DNA of 64,000 nucleotides from Geobacter sp. SVR (GCF_016865365.1 NZ_AP024469.1:124001-188000); one strand, 5' to 3'. Counted from the first letter of the stretch, positions 10,073-18,590 are shown. Numbers and translations are program-made. Notes: generated by a model not told the origin, from the sequence alone.

Positions 10073-11928
10073 TATTGTTTTCTCTTATTTAGTAATGCTC
10101 GCCCCACGTTAGTTTCTGACTTGGCGAGTTTGTCGCGAACTTGCCCCACCAACTCAGATGCACGATTTCCTGTCTCTGCTTTGAAAGCTCGCAGGGTGAT
10201 GCCAAAACCGGGACTGAGCTTGGCTGCACCGATGCGATCAATGCATCTTGAAAATGCTTCTGCCCCGTTTAAATGATTATTCGCTGCAAGATCCAATAAA
10301 GATCGAAGGGCCGTATCATCCATTACATCCTGCATTGCATGCCGCATGACAACGCCCAAAACTCCGACTTGTTCATCTTCGGTGAGTGAATTGAACAGTG
10401 AAACACCACTACGTCTTTCGGGCTCTACCTTTGAAAGCAACTCCCCTGCACATGCTTTCATGGCCTGCGTCATAAGTCTCACGCCTGAAAGTGTGTCTGA
10501 TAATGCACTTCTGGCAACCCAGAAATAGTCGCGTAGATCTTCGGATGCCAGTCTAGGCTCAGCCTTAATCCATCTCCATAAACGCGGCGTTCCCCAGTTT
10601 GCATATTTCTCTGGAATGTCCTCGGAACTTTCAGCATTCTCAAGTTCTAACAGCGGTTGTGCTGTACCATCATCAGATGTACGGTGCCATTGATACAGAT
10701 CATCGAAGCGTTCGTTACTTATGTACTCCACAACCATCATTTTGATAAGAATATGATCTTTCAGATGAGGGATATGAGCAACACGTGCCAATTCCCTACG
10801 CAGCCAAAACGCATTCAGGAATCGCTTGATCTGTCGTGGATTACCTTTTAACCCATCTGTAATAGCTTCAGAACAGGCCTCTACTAAACGCATGCTTTCG
10901 GAAACTACGATACGTGTTGCTTCGTCCTCAATAGACGCGAGTTCGTTTCCCAGTTGGAAAGCTGCATAACGTTCAGTTGTCAGGAATGTCACGTATTTTT
11001 TTAAAACTTCTTGAAACACTTCCTCTTGCAAGTACTTTTTCAGGAACAGCATGCACAGATATGAACGGACTTCGTGAGGAGCAAGTTTTGGCAGGGTGTA
11101 CGGAACTTGAATCAATTTCTCCAAGTAATCTGTAACGAGCGAATCACCGGTAGTTGCACCCTTCTCACCTGTAAAAAGTTCGGAATATCTGAGACGAATG
11201 GCGTTCTCGACTATTCTACGATCTGTAGCAACAATAAACGCGGTATGCTCAACGTTAAGAAAGAGTTTAATCGCCTCCAGATTTTGAATCAGGCGTTCCG
11301 GTGAACATCGGTCCAAATCGTCAATCAGTATAACAACTGACTTGAGTTTCGTCTTATTGATCAGTTTCTGAAAATCCGAACGAAAAGAACGTACGTTTTC
11401 GATTGAGTCTTGAGAAGCCTTCAGCAAATCAGATAGTTTATTTGGCGTGCTTTCTTCTGAGTCTGTAGCACCTTCATCATTTTTCTCAGTCTTGTCCGCG
11501 GATAGAGCCACGCTGGACATGAGGAGGGGGAGTGGATTACCAGTAAAATAGGCCATACCAGCCGAGGCGCCAAGTTTTAGAAGATCCATCACTTTAACAC
11601 GCTTTAGCAGGGCTTTAGTCTCGTCGCCGATTATATTCTTGAGGTTTCGGTGATCCCGAAGCTCGTTAAGTAAAGTGGTCAGAATTGCGCTTTTTGCATC
11701 CTCATACCCTTCAAACACCCAACTATTGAAGTAAATAACGGCAACGTTCTCATCTTGCTCAAGTTCACGTTGAAGTATCTTGAGAATGCTTGATTTTCCG
11801 CCACCCCAGTCTCCGAAGAGGCCAACTGTAACAGGTAGCATCTTGGGGTCTGTAATGATTGAACGCAATAGTTCAGCATGTATAGAGAATCCGAGAAGGT
11901 CTTGATCGGTTTCGTTATCAGTCCACAT
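10072..11928 (-). CDS. qatA: QatA, KAP-family P-loop ATPase of the Qat defence system
   Basis: 618 residues. The Walker A motif is GLFGDWGGGKSSIL near residue 38-51, and Walker B is VVILIDDLDRCSPERL near residue 205, both diagnostic of KAP NTPases. A weakly hydrophobic segment (GASAGMAYFTGNPLPLLMSSVAL) in the insertion after Walker A fits the KAP membrane hairpin. It is the first gene of the operon; GAGGG precedes the ATG by 9 nt. The ~255-base region upstream is AT-rich and probably holds the promoter. Confidence 0.88.
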   Translation of the reverse strand: MWTDNETDQDLLGFSIHAELLRSIITDPKMLPVTVGLFGDWGGGKSSILKILQRELEQDENVAVIYFNSWVFEGYEDAKSAILTTLLNELRDHRNLKNIIGDETKALLKRVKVMDLLKLGASAGMAYFTGNPLPLLMSSVALSADKTEKNDEGATDSEESTPNKLSDLLKASQDSIENVRSFRSDFQKLINKTKLKSVVILIDDLDRCSPERLIQNLEAIKLFLNVEHTAFIVATDRRIVENAIRLRYSELFTGEKGATTGDSLVTDYLEKLIQVPYTLPKLAPHEVRSYLCMLFLKKYLQEEVFQEVLKKYVTFLTTERYAAFQLGNELASIEDEATRIVVSESMRLVEACSEAITDGLKGNPRQIKRFLNAFWLRRELARVAHIPHLKDHILIKMMVVEYISNERFDDLYQWHRTSDDGTAQPLLELENAESSEDIPEKYANWGTPRLWRWIKAEPRLASEDLRDYFWVARSALSDTLSGVRLMTQAMKACAGELLSKVEPERRSGVSLFNSLTEDEQVGVLGVVMRHAMQDVMDDTALRSLLDLAANNHLNGAEAFSRCIDRIGAAKLSPGFGITLRAFKAETGNRASELVGQVRDKLAKSETNVGRALLNKRKQ

Positions 11929-12183
11929 GTTCTAATTCCCTCTTTTGTTTTATATCTAAACCCAGATCTATGTTCCCACTTATATACCACAAGATCATAT
12001 ATAAAATATTATTTTGGAGCCGGAAACGGAGCTCTAAGCCGCGACCTTCAGCTTTGGAAAGTTGTCACGGTTCGTCTGCAATTCAATCAGTCCCAGTTAT
12101 TTCAAGAAAAAACCTGCCTCACCTTCCCCCCTGATAGATATACATAATAGAAGCATAAATTTCCCACTGCCATTGAGAATATA

Positions 12184-12447
12184 ATGTCGGCCACTTCTAG
12201 GTTCACCAGTTACTGCCGGTGTCAGCTCGTCCTGATCAACCCGGCACTGAACCGACGACGGATTTACTTCCTAGAGATTTGCCAGGGACTCTTTCATGTC
12301 GTGCTGTTCAGAGCATGGGGAAGGATCGGGTATCGGGTGCGCTGTAAAGAGGAATGGTACCCCAAGATTGAGGATGCCGTTAAGGAAGCCAATCGCCTTT
12401 ATCGCGAGAAGACACGCAAAGGATACCGAGAGACGAGCCACTACTGA
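12184..12447 (+). CDS. Small WGR-domain protein
   Basis: 87 residues, essentially one WGR domain: a beta-rich stretch YFLEICQGLFHVVLFRAWGRIG, followed by a basic helix DAVKEANRLYREKTRKGY. WGR domains bind nucleic acid ends and occur in PARPs and in small proteins of mobile elements. A second, weaker WGR-like protein is encoded at 32740-33072. The 273 bases that follow contain no gene I can support. Confidence 0.7.
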   Translation: MSATSRFTSYCRCQLVLINPALNRRRIYFLEICQGLFHVVLFRAWGRIGYRVRCKEEWYPKIEDAVKEANRLYREKTRKGYRETSHY

Positions 12448-12720
12448 GGAGCCTATATTTTGTGCATTTTGTTGAAGCCAGTGGAACCTCGGCAAGATGT
12501 TCCAGTCTCTCCACAGAATCATAGGAGGTTCTCAACGGGACCTGTGGAAAACCTTTGCTCGTTTATTGTCCTCCTTCGACAAACATCGGAGATCAGGAGA
12601 GCAACAGAAGATAACTATACATTTCCCCAATTATGTATAGGTATTCCGCCCAGAAAAACGACCAACTGACTGGCCGGAATTACGTCACACTTCGACAGGA
12701 AATTACAAGGGGGGGTCAGG

Positions 12721-12993
12721 TTGTCAAAGATCACGGAACGCGCTCTCAGCAAAGCGTGTATTTCAGCAAACAACAATCAGCTCAAATCCTGGGACTCGGG
12801 TCTGAAGGTTGAACGAACCGGGACCGGGTTCACCGTTAACCGTCTTTATCGACGCCCACGGCCAGACCGGGTGCCGAGTGTATCGCTCTACCATGGCCCC
12901 CCTCGGGAAGTCATGGCATTCATCAACGGTTTTGTCAGCGCCGTAGTGCACACATCACTGACCAGCATCGAATCGGAGCATCCGCATGAATAA
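12721..12993 (+). CDS. Hypothetical protein preceding the integrase
   Basis: 90 residues from a TTG start preceded by a G-rich GGGGGGTCAGG. The visible pattern is KSWDSGLKVERTGTGFTVNRLYRR followed by VSLYHGPPREVMAFINGFV. No known catalytic motif. The 3' end overlaps the integrase start by 8 nt, so the two are translationally coupled; a recombination-directionality or accessory role is possible but unproven. Confidence 0.5.
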   Translation: MSKITERALSKACISANNNQLKSWDSGLKVERTGTGFTVNRLYRRPRPDRVPSVSLYHGPPREVMAFINGFVSAVVHTSLTSIESEHPHE

Positions 12994-14074
12994 TAATATC
13001 ATCCCGACCGGTGGCCCTCATTCGGCACTGATCTCCAGCCAGATTCCGGACAACCTGCCAGCGGATCTTGAAGCCGCAGTGCGCAACTGGCTGGAACGTG
13101 AAGTTGCCCTGGGTGATCCACGTGAAGACACGATCAAAACCTACACGTCCCACCTCAACCATTGGCTCCGCTGGTGTGACGCCCGCAGCATCACTCCGGC
13201 TGCAGTGACCCAGGCCGATGTGGAGAGCTTTCGCCACGAACTCATCCAGGCCGGCATGAAAGCATCGTCAATCGCGGTAAAGCTGACTGTGATCAGACGA
13301 TTTTACCAGGTCGCCATGAACCGGGGGTTGATCGCCATTAATCCGGCGGCCAATGTTCGCCCCCCTGTCGCACGGGAAGCTAAATCTGAGCAAAAGCATC
13401 TTACTGCCGGACAGGCGGAACTGCTGATCATGCACCTTCCCGTACTTGGCAGCATCAAGGGGTTGCGCGACCGGGCCATCATAGCCCTTATGCTGCTCGA
13501 AGGGCTCCGTCGTGTCGAAATCAAACGGGCCAACGTCGAAGACATCGAAGACGTCGAGGGCGGTGTGCGCATTCTGGTCCACGGCAAGCGCAAAGATGGT
13601 TATATCTACCCTCGGGAAGATACAGTGGCCGCCATCCGGGCCTACCTTGCGGCCAGGGGTGAGGTTGCCGTCGAGGAAACCACGATCCATCACCGGCAAG
13701 CGTTCGTTACGCCAATGTTTCTCAGCGTGCGCAAGAATGGCCGAGGCAGGGGCCGGATATCGCGCATCGGCCTCAATAGTGTCATTGATGGTTACCTGAG
13801 CAAAGCCGGTCTGAAACGGAAACGGGTTTCCTGCCATGCTCTGCGGCACACCTGCGGGACAATGCTATACGATGTCACCAAGGATATCCGGGCCGTCCAG
13901 GATACGTTACGCCATGAGGACATCAGCACCAGCGCCATCTATGCCGCCAGTGGCCGGGAACATAAACGCTTCACCAGAAAAATTCCTTTGGCAATCACTA
14001 CGGCGCCGACACCGCCGGTTGGTGATTCAAACATACCATCCGCTCCTGACCAGGAGACAGAGGAGTCGCCATGA
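12986..14074 (+). CDS. Tyrosine recombinase / phage-type integrase
   Basis: 362 residues. An N-terminal SAM-like DNA-binding domain (TYTSHLNHWLRWC region) is followed by the catalytic domain: Arg in LEGLRRVEI, Lys in HGKRKDG, HALRHTCGTML (HxxR), HEDIST and the nucleophile Tyr in TSAIYAASG. All five catalytic positions are present, so it should be active. It lies in a run of three overlapping genes (12721-14553). I found no tRNA or obvious att duplication beside it, so it may act on resolution of the element rather than integration. Confidence 0.88.
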   Translation: MNNNIIPTGGPHSALISSQIPDNLPADLEAAVRNWLEREVALGDPREDTIKTYTSHLNHWLRWCDARSITPAAVTQADVESFRHELIQAGMKASSIAVKLTVIRRFYQVAMNRGLIAINPAANVRPPVAREAKSEQKHLTAGQAELLIMHLPVLGSIKGLRDRAIIALMLLEGLRRVEIKRANVEDIEDVEGGVRILVHGKRKDGYIYPREDTVAAIRAYLAARGEVAVEETTIHHRQAFVTPMFLSVRKNGRGRGRISRIGLNSVIDGYLSKAGLKRKRVSCHALRHTCGTMLYDVTKDIRAVQDTLRHEDISTSAIYAASGREHKRFTRKIPLAITTAPTPPVGDSNIPSAPDQETEESP

Positions 14075-14553
14075 TTCTCTGGGACCACGAAGGCAAACCC
14101 GTAGTCTGTGATCATAAGGATCTCACCCCTGGGGTGCTGACCATGATTTCCGGAATAAGCGACCGCTTCGATCGCGGAGTCTGCCCTTTTTGTAACAGAA
14201 GCTATTCACAGGAATTGTCATGCCATCACCTGCGCAACATCCTGATTGTCGAAGGAGACGCCTATTGGCACCGCACCTTCATCAACATATCAGGCACTCG
14301 GTTCCTGTCAGCCAGCAATGATGACGGACTCGATGGGCCGGCGGTTCAACATTGTGAAACCTGCGCGTCGCTCCGACAGAAGGTCGACATGATTCATGTG
14401 AGGTTCACCGAAGAAGACGATCCGCGCATTCGGGTTGTATCATATTGCTCCGATACCTGTGCTGCCATTCAATGGCAGAGCAACCTGAAAGTTTATCGGC
14501 AGAGGCAAAACTTACAGAAATGGCTACGGGATTCAGATTCTTATACAGGCTGA
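14071..14553 (+). CDS. Hypothetical protein with two Cys-pair zinc-binding motifs
   Basis: 160 residues, start overlapping the integrase stop by 4 nt (ATGA). Cysteine clusters CPFCNRSYSQELSCHH, CETCASL and SYCSDTCAA suggest two zinc knuckles or an HNH-like treble clef. The spacing CPFC...CHHL is reminiscent of HNH nucleases, but a catalytic HNH is not clearly formed. The family is not recognised; coupling to the integrase suggests a DNA-related role. Confidence 0.5.
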   Translation: MILWDHEGKPVVCDHKDLTPGVLTMISGISDRFDRGVCPFCNRSYSQELSCHHLRNILIVEGDAYWHRTFINISGTRFLSASNDDGLDGPAVQHCETCASLRQKVDMIHVRFTEEDDPRIRVVSYCSDTCAAIQWQSNLKVYRQRQNLQKWLRDSDSYTG

Positions 14554-14701
14554 TTATTTTAATACCTACAGATGTGCCTTCGTATCAAAAATGATGGATT
14601 TAGAGCGTATTGAGAAAGCTGCACGATGTGTGTATGGGAAAATTGCAGGCAATATTGTGATGGATTCTATAAGATTTACGTTTCTATGACCCAGTTGCGT
14701 T

Positions 14702-16261
14702 TTACTGTTTTAATAACCATTCAAATACGGGAGAAGCCAGTCGCCCATAAGTTAATGATGTCACTGAGTACTGTTTAAGCAATTCAATAATGAAATTATA
14801 AAACACCTCATTATATTTTATCGCCCGTATAAAGATATTGCCTTGTTCAATATCTGTTGCATCAAATATTAATTCAAAGACAGGTTCATTTTCGAGTAAG
14901 CACTGAGATCTCCATACGAACCTTGGCAAATTTTCAGTGACAATTTCCATTCTATGCGATGGTTCGATGTTAACATTTTCATGCATGCTACATTTAAAGC
15001 TGTTAACATCAGATAGGAAAATATCCCACAATATTTCCTTACCAAGAAAATGAAGGGTGATCGGACCAATCAAGCTGTTAAAATCAACAATAACATCATG
15101 TATCAGCTCAAATGGAATCCTTATCTTATTATACAGAGGAACGATTACTGCTCTTGGTACTGCCCGTACATTTCCAATGGTATTTTTTTTATCAAGCCAT
15201 GAAGTCGAGATGGATGGCTCTGTTTTGGTTTCGCCTCCCACAATATAATTTATGGGAACACCATCAAATTCCATTCTTGCAAACGGGCCAACCTGATCAT
15301 CATGAGCATAAATTTTATTTATCGTGGATGCTCGCAATAGGAAATTTGTTTCCAAAAATGGCGATGGCATTATTTCTTCAACACAATAGCCTGTTACTGT
15401 AACTCCATGCCATCCGAGAAATTCATATTGCCCCTCAGATAGTTCTGCAAGTTCAACCACCAATATAACTGGCACCTTACCTCGTAGATATGAGTAAATT
15501 GTGCTTTTTAAAAAATATTGGCTTTCGATGTTGATTGAGAACGGCTCAAGTCCTACCGCTCGAATAGCTTGGGCCATTTGTTCGATCGTCAATCCCTTGT
15601 TGGGGAGATTTCTCTTTTCTGCGAGAAAATTGTTTGTGGCAGCCTTGGTTATCTCAATAGGGGTAGGGATTGTGTGGTGGAATAATACTCCAGTGCCGTG
15701 GAATGCCGACCAGAGAGCACTTGTTGCACAGGCGGCTACGACCTGATCCTGTTCTTGAAATGCTAGAGATTTAACAGAAAGTTTGATGCCATAGAGATTT
15801 ACATCATATTTACGGGTTACCGGGAAATCTCTTTTCCCATCGGTGGGGTAAGTTTTTAGGCATGTTCTGCCAAGGATGGTTTTTGGGAGTGGTTTTACAA
15901 CAATGAAGCCAAGATACGAATCACGCAACCGATCGACAAATTCTCTGTTGTTACCAGACAATGCACCAAAAAAATCATCTTCAGTGAAGACAATGTCGAA
16001 AAAATGTATCCTAGTGCATTTACGGTTGTAGTCGTGAAAGCATTTGACGTAATAGCTGGCATAGTCATCGAGATAGTCTCTGTCGATGTAGCTATACTCA
16101 ACTATTATGGTGTAGGCTTGTATTTCTTTTAGGTAGGTCTCAAAATATATTGCGTGTAATTTGGCCTCAACAGTGCCAAATTTGGGGGTATATGTTTCTG
16201 ATATTATATCTCTTAGCACTTCAATGTCATACTGAACAACCTTGAACGACGTCTGATCCAT
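14702..16261 (-). CDS. Papain-like (C39-type) cysteine-protease-domain protein beside the Bil operon
   Basis: 519 residues. The central region carries what looks like a peptidase C39-like core: a Cys in ACATSALWSAFHG near residue 178, a His in FLGWHGVTVTGYC near residue 285 and an Asp in IYAHDDQVGPFARM near residue 316, i.e. C...H...D in the right order and local context. Residues 1-130 and 340-519 are of unknown fold. No signal peptide is visible, so it is probably cytoplasmic. It is the second gene of a two-gene unit (10 nt after the small protein) directly flanking the ubiquitin-like Bil operon, so a role in processing or sensing conjugates is an attractive inference. Confidence 0.6.
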   Translation of the reverse strand: MDQTSFKVVQYDIEVLRDIISETYTPKFGTVEAKLHAIYFETYLKEIQAYTIIVEYSYIDRDYLDDYASYYVKCFHDYNRKCTRIHFFDIVFTEDDFFGALSGNNREFVDRLRDSYLGFIVVKPLPKTILGRTCLKTYPTDGKRDFPVTRKYDVNLYGIKLSVKSLAFQEQDQVVAACATSALWSAFHGTGVLFHHTIPTPIEITKAATNNFLAEKRNLPNKGLTIEQMAQAIRAVGLEPFSINIESQYFLKSTIYSYLRGKVPVILVVELAELSEGQYEFLGWHGVTVTGYCVEEIMPSPFLETNFLLRASTINKIYAHDDQVGPFARMEFDGVPINYIVGGETKTEPSISTSWLDKKNTIGNVRAVPRAVIVPLYNKIRIPFELIHDVIVDFNSLIGPITLHFLGKEILWDIFLSDVNSFKCSMHENVNIEPSHRMEIVTENLPRFVWRSQCLLENEPVFELIFDATDIEQGNIFIRAIKYNEVFYNFIIELLKQYSVTSLTYGRLASPVFEWLLKQ

Positions 16262-16271
16262 GTTATTCCAA

Positions 16272-16466
16272 TTAAAGATTTAAGGGTTTACGAAGAATGT
16301 GTGGGTCAAGTATCCGCTCTCTTGCTAATTGCGACGTTGCTTCTTCAGCATGCTGTTTTGCCGTCTCAACGACCTTACGGCCCTCTCCTGATGCTACCCA
16401 CTCTCCAGCCTTTCGTGCTAACTCTCGAACCTCATCAACGGAACAAGCACGCCAGTCAACCATCAT
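16272..16466 (-). CDS. Small helical protein preceding the C39-like protease
   Basis: About 64 residues; GGGGAGG lies just upstream of two adjacent ATGs (16466, 16463). Predominantly helical, with VDEVRELARKAGEWVASGEGRKVVETAKQHAEEA, then a proline-containing tail. No helix-turn-helix or enzyme motif is seen. It is co-transcribed with the protease and controlled from a perfect palindrome 17 nt upstream. It could be an antitoxin-like inhibitor or an adaptor; unknown. Confidence 0.55.
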   Translation of the reverse strand: MMVDWRACSVDEVRELARKAGEWVASGEGRKVVETAKQHAEEATSQLARERILDPHILRKPLNL

Positions 16467-16482
16467 AAACCTCCCCATTGGA

Positions 16483-16503
16483 TTTTGTATACAGTATACA
16501 AAA
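16483..16503. promoter_or_regulatory. Perfect 10-1-10 palindrome, likely operator
   Basis: Arms TTTTGTATAC and GTATACAAAA separated by a single A, perfectly symmetric. It lies immediately upstream of the Shine-Dalgarno sequence of the small protein/C39-protease unit, where a promoter should be. It differs from the TTCACA-type operators at 17032 and 17080, so either a second regulator binds here or the nearby Cro/CI-type protein is not the one that acts on it. Confidence 0.65.
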
Positions 16504-16550
16504 AAAGACACAATACCTTAATCTAAAAGAACACCCCTGTCAATAGGGCA

Positions 16551-16588
16551 GAAAAAAGAAAACCACCGTCACATAAAGGAAACGGTGG
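16551..16588 (-). terminator. Rho-independent terminator of the Cro/CI-type regulator gene
   Basis: Read on the minus strand, a 7-bp stem (CCACCGT / ACGGTGG) with a 12-nt loop is followed by a T-rich run TTTTCTTTTTT. It sits ~57 nt past the regulator stop. Confidence 0.75.
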
Positions 16589-16644
16589 AACAATCGAATT
16601 ACGTTGTTTAGGAAATTATTGACAAATTGATACCGCTCTCTAAA

Positions 16645-16989
16645 TCAAGTTTTCTTGAGGAGCTCTATCATTTCAAAAATGCGACTCTGGTCTTTTGCTG
16701 TCAATGAAGAAAAGCTACTAATGAGTTCCTTAGCTTTCCCGTAGCGAATTACATCTAGAAAGTCAGCTTCTGGCGTTTTCCCAAGCAAGTAATCAACAGA
16801 AACGCCAAGCGCATTCGCCAGTTTAACAAGAACTACGCTACTGGCCGTTCGCTCTTTACTAAGAATTTGGCTCAGTGCTGCGGGGCTAATACCTGCCATT
16901 TTAGACAGCTGGGTTTGGTTAATATCCAGTGACGTCATCTTTTCACGGATTTTATCTGAAAGAATGTCTTGATCAATTACATCGTGCAT
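16645..16989 (-). CDS. Cro/CI-type helix-turn-helix transcriptional regulator
   Basis: 114 residues. The XRE-type HTH spans residues ~12-67: LDINQTQLSKMAGISPAAL with recognition helix region SQILSKERTAS, then VKLANALGVSVDYLLG. A C-terminal helical dimerisation tail follows. It is divergent from the Bil operon, with 135 nt between starts. That gap holds the Bil promoter and two TTCACA-NN-(C/T)GTGAA operators, one near its own promoter, so autorepression with repression of bil is the simplest model. Such regulators often gate toxic defence genes. Confidence 0.85.
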   Translation of the reverse strand: MHDVIDQDILSDKIREKMTSLDINQTQLSKMAGISPAALSQILSKERTASSVVLVKLANALGVSVDYLLGKTPEADFLDVIRYGKAKELISSFSSLTAKDQSRIFEMIELLKKT

Positions 16990-17031
16990 ACAGACTTCTT
17001 ACCAGAGTTTTTACAAAACCGCAAGAAAATA

Positions 17032-17045
17032 TTCACAGGCGTGAA
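17032..17045. promoter_or_regulatory. Operator site 1 for the Bil divergent promoter
   Basis: Near-perfect palindrome TTCACA-GG-CGTGAA upstream of the Bil -35 box. It matches site 2 at 17080 at 11 of 14 positions (all but three near the centre). Confidence 0.65.
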
Positions 17046-17052
17046 ATTGTCC

Positions 17053-17081
17053 TTGACACCCATAGCAGGGGTGTTTATATT
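17053..17081 (+). promoter_or_regulatory. Sigma-70 promoter of the Bil operon
   Basis: TTGACA at 17053-17058, a 17-nt spacer and TATATT at 17076-17081. The spacer itself carries an ACACCC...GGGTGT inverted repeat. The promoter is bracketed by two operator palindromes, and the -10 box touches site 2. Confidence 0.8.
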
Positions 17082-17093
17082 CACAACTGTGAA
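17080..17093. promoter_or_regulatory. Operator site 2 for the Bil divergent promoter
   Basis: Perfect palindrome TTCACA-AC-TGTGAA overlapping the end of the -10 box and the start point. It is 48 bp centre-to-centre from site 1, so two dimers could bind and occlude RNA polymerase. Confidence 0.7.
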
Positions 17094-17124
17094 GTTAAAT
17101 TTAACAGATGTAACGGAGCACGCC

Positions 17125-17628
17125 ATGAAAAAAATCGAGTTGTTTATCCAGGGTGAAGGAATCAAGGGCATCGTACTTATCGAGGTGCTTCCAAGGAACA
17201 CAATCAGTGAACTCCTGAAAAGAGTAAAGGATGATGGAATTATCAACAACGATTTTGAAAAGTTGATGGTTTACCTGGAAGACGAAGAGCAGCATATCGA
17301 TTCAGGTATGTGTCTTGAAGAAGCTGGGGTTCACCACAGGAAACATGTTCATATTCACCGTTGCCAGCATATCGAGGTTACCGTGAATTTTAACGGTCAG
17401 GAAAAAACTATCTCGTTCGCACCATCCGCAACGATTAAACGTATATGGAAATGGTCAACAGGCCCACATTGCTTTGATCTTGCGGAAGTAGATGCCTCTG
17501 AGCACACACTTCAAATCTGTGGCACTAACAACCGACCCGATGAAGATACTCACGTTGGATCTCTTGTTACATGTCCGGATTGCGCTATCTGCTTTGACCT
17601 GGTTCCCAAAAAACGCGTGGAGGGGTGA
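17125..17628 (+). CDS. bilA: BilA, tandem ubiquitin-like modifier (ISG15-like)
   Basis: 167 residues from ATG 17125 (CGGAG 6 nt upstream; longer upstream frame crosses the promoter). Two beta-grasp ubiquitin-like units: residues 1-79 (KKIELFIQGEG, a helix ISELLKRVKD, strand HVHIHRC) and 80-167 (HIEVTVNFNGQEKTISF, helix ATIKRIWKWST, strand ICFDLVPKKRVEG). The protein ends in a glycine (VEG-stop), as needed for activation by an E1. In described Bil systems the modifier is attached to a phage tail protein, blocking assembly or infectivity of progeny. It is the first gene of a four-gene operon, 3 nt before bilB. CPDC near the C-terminus could bind zinc. Confidence 0.87.
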   Translation: MKKIELFIQGEGIKGIVLIEVLPRNTISELLKRVKDDGIINNDFEKLMVYLEDEEQHIDSGMCLEEAGVHHRKHVHIHRCQHIEVTVNFNGQEKTISFAPSATIKRIWKWSTGPHCFDLAEVDASEHTLQICGTNNRPDEDTHVGSLVTCPDCAICFDLVPKKRVEG

Positions 17629-17631
17629 ATC

Positions 17632-18111
17632 ATGCCAAATGAAGCGAACTTAGCGGAAAGCGTATTTCGTACGCATCTCTCCAATGGTCCTTTCCAGAAT
17701 GGCGTCGCACGGAATCGCTGGCGGCTTTACGACGATTCCACCTGGCCAATCGTAATTATAGCAGTTACTGCATCTCGGCGAGAGAAGAGTCCCGACGAAT
17801 TTCTCATCCGGTTCGATCTTACAAACTATCCCCAAGATGCCCCCACTGCAGACCTGTGGGATATTGAAAAAAACATGAAGCTTGATGCCTCAAAGAGACC
17901 ACAAGGAGAGCGTAGAGTTGCCCTCGCCTTTAGAGCGGACAGGAACAGCTTATACCTTCCATGTGATCGACAGGAAATTCTTGGGCATCCGGATTGGCGA
18001 AACCTACACCCATCAATGCTATGGTCTCCTGATGGAGATATTACTCAGTATTTAAGGATTGTCTATGACCTTCTCAATTGCAGCGATTATACGGGAGTTG
18101 CTAGCTCCTAA
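17632..18111 (+). CDS. bilB: BilB, E2-like conjugating enzyme
   Basis: 159 residues. The UBC-like pattern runs through IVIIAVTASRR, FLIRFDLTNYPQDAPTADLWD (the E2 'YP..AP' strand pair) and LYLPCDRQEIL with the likely catalytic Cys near residue 117, then HPDWRNLHPSMLW and a C-terminal helix. Its role is to accept the activated modifier from BilD and pass it to the target. The ribosome-binding site GGAGGGG lies within the last codons of bilA, so the two are coupled. Confidence 0.85.
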   Translation: MPNEANLAESVFRTHLSNGPFQNGVARNRWRLYDDSTWPIVIIAVTASRREKSPDEFLIRFDLTNYPQDAPTADLWDIEKNMKLDASKRPQGERRVALAFRADRNSLYLPCDRQEILGHPDWRNLHPSMLWSPDGDITQYLRIVYDLLNCSDYTGVASS

Positions 18112-18586
18112 GCACATACTATGCTGCTCAAGCAAACTGTGGACTACAGGATTACAGGAGTTAAAGAGACGCGGTAAAGGTTCACGTGAAAGTGGTGCAT
18201 TTGTTCTTGGAACTGAACAAAATGGCCGCAGGAGAATTAGCCGATTCGTTTATTACGATGATCTTGAGCCTGACTGCCTTAATACCGGCGTGGTCGTAAT
18301 GACTGGTGAAGGTTACGGATCATTGTGGCGACTCTGCAAGGAAACTGGCTTAAAAGTTGTTGCAGATATTCACACGCATCCTGGAGTGGCGCGTCAAAGT
18401 TATCTCGACAAAACAAACCCGATGGTTGCCACGCAGGGGCATATCGCTATTATCGTCCCAAACTTTGCAAACACGCCAGAGAATACTGGTTTGCTTGGGA
18501 TGTACGAATATCTTGGTTCTCATAATTGGCATGATTTCAGCGGTAAAATGGTAAAGCAAAAATTCTACATCGGGATCTGGGGGTAG
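18065..18586 (+). CDS. bilC: BilC, JAMM/MPN deconjugating metalloprotease
   Basis: About 173 residues, starting inside the last ~47 nt of bilB (ATG 18065, or TTG 18059). The JAMM zinc site is complete: Glu in RESGAFVLG and HTHPGVARQSYLD (H-x-H...S-x-x-D). These enzymes remove the ubiquitin-like modifier, or trim it to its reactive glycine. Here BilA already ends in Gly, so deconjugation is more likely than maturation. Confidence 0.87.
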   Translation: MTFSIAAIIRELLAPKHILCCSSKLWTTGLQELKRRGKGSRESGAFVLGTEQNGRRRISRFVYYDDLEPDCLNTGVVVMTGEGYGSLWRLCKETGLKVVADIHTHPGVARQSYLDKTNPMVATQGHIAIIVPNFANTPENTGLLGMYEYLGSHNWHDFSGKMVKQKFYIGIWG

Positions 18587-18590
18587 CTCT

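Noticed and set aside
14591-14689. 32-codon plus-strand frame MMDLERIEKAARCVYGK
   Set aside because: No ribosome-binding site and too short; cannot be separated from chance.
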